Below are positions 62,476 to 64,000 of a stretch of DNA of 64,000 nucleotides, in pieces (the first letter of the stretch is position 1; every line of letters starts with the position of its first letter). This DNA comes from Alteromonadaceae bacterium. GTDB taxonomy: Bacteria; Pseudomonadota; Gammaproteobacteria; Enterobacterales; Alteromonadaceae. The position numbers and the translations under genes were made by a program. The DNA is taken from NCBI GenBank assembly GCA_013373625.1, contig JABXHM010000012.1, positions 19,234 through 83,233 on the forward strand, in the 5' to 3' direction. The notes under the pieces are model-generated. The model had not been told where the DNA came from and made no database searches. It saw nothing but the letters and a program-made list of their open reading frames with translations.

Positions 62476-62739
62476 CTAACGCGCGCTGTCAGTTAACCAG
62501 TTTGTTTGCGATTGACGGCTCGGCGCTGCTAACGCTTTTGCTGGTTTCGTATTATGCGTAATGTGTTTACCTAATAACTGTTTTATCGGTAAACGGGTAT
62601 TGTCAGTGCGAAGTTTCTTAATCAGCTTGATGGATGTGTGCGTTCGCACTTGTTCGCCATCTGTCTGGTTATTTGCCAGGGCCGGACCAGCAGTAACAGA
62701 TAATAACAGCAGGGCGGTTGAAACTAATTTAGTTGTCAT
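62476..62739 (-). CDS. Small basic secreted protein
   Basis: An 87-residue protein with a clear signal peptide (MTTKLVSTALLLLSVTAGPA, cleaved near ALANN) and a basic, Thr/Lys-rich mature part without cysteines (KLIKKLRTDNTRLPIKQLLG). Family not recognised. It lies between the receptor gene and the DUF3718 genes as a separate unit with only a weak ribosome site, so it is less certain than its neighbours. Confidence 0.5.
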   Translation of the reverse strand: MTTKLVSTALLLLSVTAGPALANNQTDGEQVRTHTSIKLIKKLRTDNTRLPIKQLLGKHITHNTKPAKALAAPSRQSQTNWLTDSAR

Positions 62740-62886
62740 CGTTAACTCGCATTATTGGTTCAGGATCCAGTAAGGCATAGTAAACCTCACACTGACGATT
62801 CTGGCTATGTTTACTGTTATACATAGGTATGTCAAACAATAACAATGATATATAAATTCGTTTTAAATCAACGTCATAATTTTTAA

Positions 62887-62912
62887 TAGAAGGCGTTTTT
62901 CAACGCCTTCTA
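62887..62912 (-). terminator. Stem-loop after the first DUF3718 gene
   Basis: TAGAAGGCGTT, four-base loop, AACGCCTTCTA is a perfect 11-bp stem 40 bases beyond the DUF3718 stop. The following bases are only weakly T-rich, so termination is probable but not certain. Confidence 0.5.
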
Positions 62913-62952
62913 TGGGCTCACTGTGTTGATAGGAGCGAACACTTATACAAAT

Positions 62953-63348
62953 TTACAAACGGGCAAACAGCGCCTGCGCTACCTGATGGTCCTGCAGACT
63001 GTTTTCGTTAATCCAGACTTGCAATGTTTTACCGTCAGTTTCAGGCGCACCTAAATCATTGCTGGGCATTTGCTTAACTAACAATGTGCCAACTTCGATT
63101 GCGTTATTGGCTATCGCCGTTTTAATCAGACTTTGGCCGTTACACGAAATGCCTGAATAATAGTCACGTAGCTTTAATGAGTAGTCAGTTTGAATGGTAC
63201 GCATTTTTTTACGTAATTCAGCCTTGTCGTCGGCAGCAACGATAGTACAAATGTTGGCTAAGGATTCTTCAACGCCCGCGACAGCAGCAGTGTTAATGCC
63301 AAATGTAGCGGTTAAAAGCAGAGCAGCAGTTTTAGTAAATTTTAACAT
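62953..63348 (-). CDS. DUF3718 secreted protein
   Basis: A 131-residue periplasmic protein. Signal peptide MLKFTKTAALLLTATFGINT (cleaved near AVAG). The mature part has two cysteines (NICTIV and ISCNG) likely to form a disulfide, ENSLQDHQVAQAL near the C-terminus and the DUF3718 pattern common in Alteromonadales. ATG 63348 follows GGAAACC; a longer frame reaches 63375. A close paralogue follows at the right edge. Function unknown. Confidence 0.8.
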   Translation of the reverse strand: MLKFTKTAALLLTATFGINTAAVAGVEESLANICTIVAADDKAELRKKMRTIQTDYSLKLRDYYSGISCNGQSLIKTAIANNAIEVGTLLVKQMPSNDLGAPETDGKTLQVWINENSLQDHQVAQALFARL

Positions 63349-63764
63349 GGTTCGGTTTCCAATAAAGGTAAGCAATGGCTTGTTTCTGTGTTTCGATGGC
63401 GCGGATTAAACACTTAATTGGTGGATAAATGAACAAAATTAATGATACGTAAGTATAGCTAAGTATACTTAACTGTTTAAGTTTATGATTTTTATTAAAT
63501 TTTAGTGCTATGTAACAATGTTCATTTCGCGTTTTCTACGTAATAAAACATTGCTTTACGTCGCTATATCGTCTGAAAGGCCTTTATACAGGGTGATGCT
63601 TAGGATTAAAAATGGGATTGCTTAACGGTTTAAATACAAAGTCCAAAGAAAGGTACCGCACTGTTAACGCTTGTAGACAGGGATTAAAACGACATCTCTA
63701 ACACCTGGAAAGTAGCCGAATAATTAAGCGTTACTTTGCTGAAATAGCAGTGAGCCTGAAAACG
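63349..63764. other. Intergenic region between tandem DUF3718 genes
   Basis: AT-rich gap upstream of the 62953 gene. It holds a direct repeat of TAAGTATA (63450-63457 and 63460-63467) whose second copy is part of the palindrome AAGTATACTT (63461-63470). No gene is seen. Confidence 0.4.
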
Positions 63765-63765
63765 C

Positions 63766-63788
63766 AAAAAAGCGCCTTGCGGCGCCTT
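63766..63788 (-). terminator. Terminator of the right-edge DUF3718 gene
   Basis: On the minus strand AAGGCGCC, GCAA loop, GGCGC then six T: an 8-pair stem (one G-T) with T-run, 76 bases after the stop of the partial gene. A second hairpin (TGCAGGGGACT/AGTCCCTGCA, 63794-63818) sits between them. Confidence 0.75.
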
Positions 63789-63864
63789 CTTACTGCAGGG
63801 GACTGCTAAGTCCCTGCAACCATGTTGAATGTGTACATGGCGAACATGAAAGGGGTGAGCCCGA

Positions 63865-64000
63865 TTAGATACGGCTCTGTAGCTCTTTTGCTACCGCGTG
63901 GTCCTGAAGACCATTTTCGCTAATCCAGGCTTGTAACGTTTTACCGTCGTTTTCTGGTGCGGTTAAGTCGCTGCTAGGCATTTTCTTAACCAGTAGTGTA
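63865..64000 (-). CDS. DUF3718 protein, paralogue of the preceding gene (partial, C-terminal 45 aa)
   Basis: The minus frame is open from the right edge to TAA at 63865. It encodes TLLVKKMPSSDLTAPENDGK followed by TLQAWISENGLQDHAVAKEL and QSRI. This is nearly collinear with the C-terminus of the 62953 protein (TLLVKQMPSNDLGAPETDGK, TLQVWINENSLQDHQVAQAL), so the two genes are a tandem duplication. The start lies outside the window. Confidence 0.8.
   Translation of the reverse strand, partial: TLLVKKMPSSDLTAPENDGKTLQAWISENGLQDHAVAKELQSRI

Noticed and set aside
1..64000. Search for tRNA, rRNA, CRISPR arrays, insertion sequences and prophage genes
   Set aside because: No cloverleaf-like sequence, regular direct-repeat array, transposase or integrase was recognised by reading. 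A dedicated scan could still find a small element.

Overview
The window looks like a chromosomal segment of a marine gammaproteobacterium close to the Alteromonadaceae. The support is a RecC-RecB-RecD cluster, a maoP/hdfR pair arranged as in Escherichia coli, DUF3718 and DUF2750 proteins, a large GGDEF-EAL sensor, TonB-dependent receptors and a PEP-CTERM protein. Base composition is even and coding density is high. I see no rRNA, tRNA, insertion sequence, prophage or CRISPR array. This taxonomic reading is inference.

Layout. 1-4005 (minus): D-lactate dehydrogenase, two PepSY membrane proteins (the second ends in a 2Fe-2S ferredoxin domain) and the start of an OprC-like copper receptor that runs off the left edge. 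4293-6764: PEP-CTERM protein, a two-helix membrane protein and a BON protein. 6833-10966: an overlapping four-gene run with MlaA and an RND/MMPL transporter. 11217-15076: secreted endonuclease/phosphatase-fold protein, small envelope proteins (DUF1328, acidic lipoprotein, CC0125-type lipoprotein) and a YfbR-like nucleotidase with an altered HD motif. 15261-20758: a five-gene phosphorelay cluster. 20841-27413: LysR regulator, rhodanese plus BigR/SqrR-type regulator, PRC-barrel protein, maoP, hdfR, DUF2750 and an RNase J-like protein with a probable ATT start. 27647-31879: a 1410-residue propeller-PAS-GGDEF-EAL sensor. 31901-36516: molybdenum hydroxylase pair and acyl-CoA synthetase. 36627-46643: dimeric dUTPase, a candidate small RNA, then recC-recB-recD. 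46690-53132: M14-type deacylases, a GCS2-type ligase and a metzincin-like protease. 53148-58216: molybdenum cofactor and molybdate transport genes. 58232-64000: hemN, a TonB-dependent receptor, small secreted proteins and two tandem DUF3718 genes, the second cut by the right edge.

The observation I rate highest is a set of sigma-54-type promoters (GG, ten bases, GC). They lie upstream of four envelope or surface operons (PEP-CTERM, BON, DUF1328 plus acidic lipoprotein, CC0125 lipoprotein) that surround a cluster encoding a sigma-54 response regulator, histidine kinases and a stand-alone phosphoacceptor (DHp) domain. A fifth site near 37.57 kb is followed 97 bases later by a strong terminator and no convincing gene, which suggests a sigma-54-dependent small RNA of about 130 nt. 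Other points: an FNR-like site placed correctly for hemN, a persulfide-sensor-like regulator/rhodanese pair, and a possible lactate-linked metal reduction cluster.
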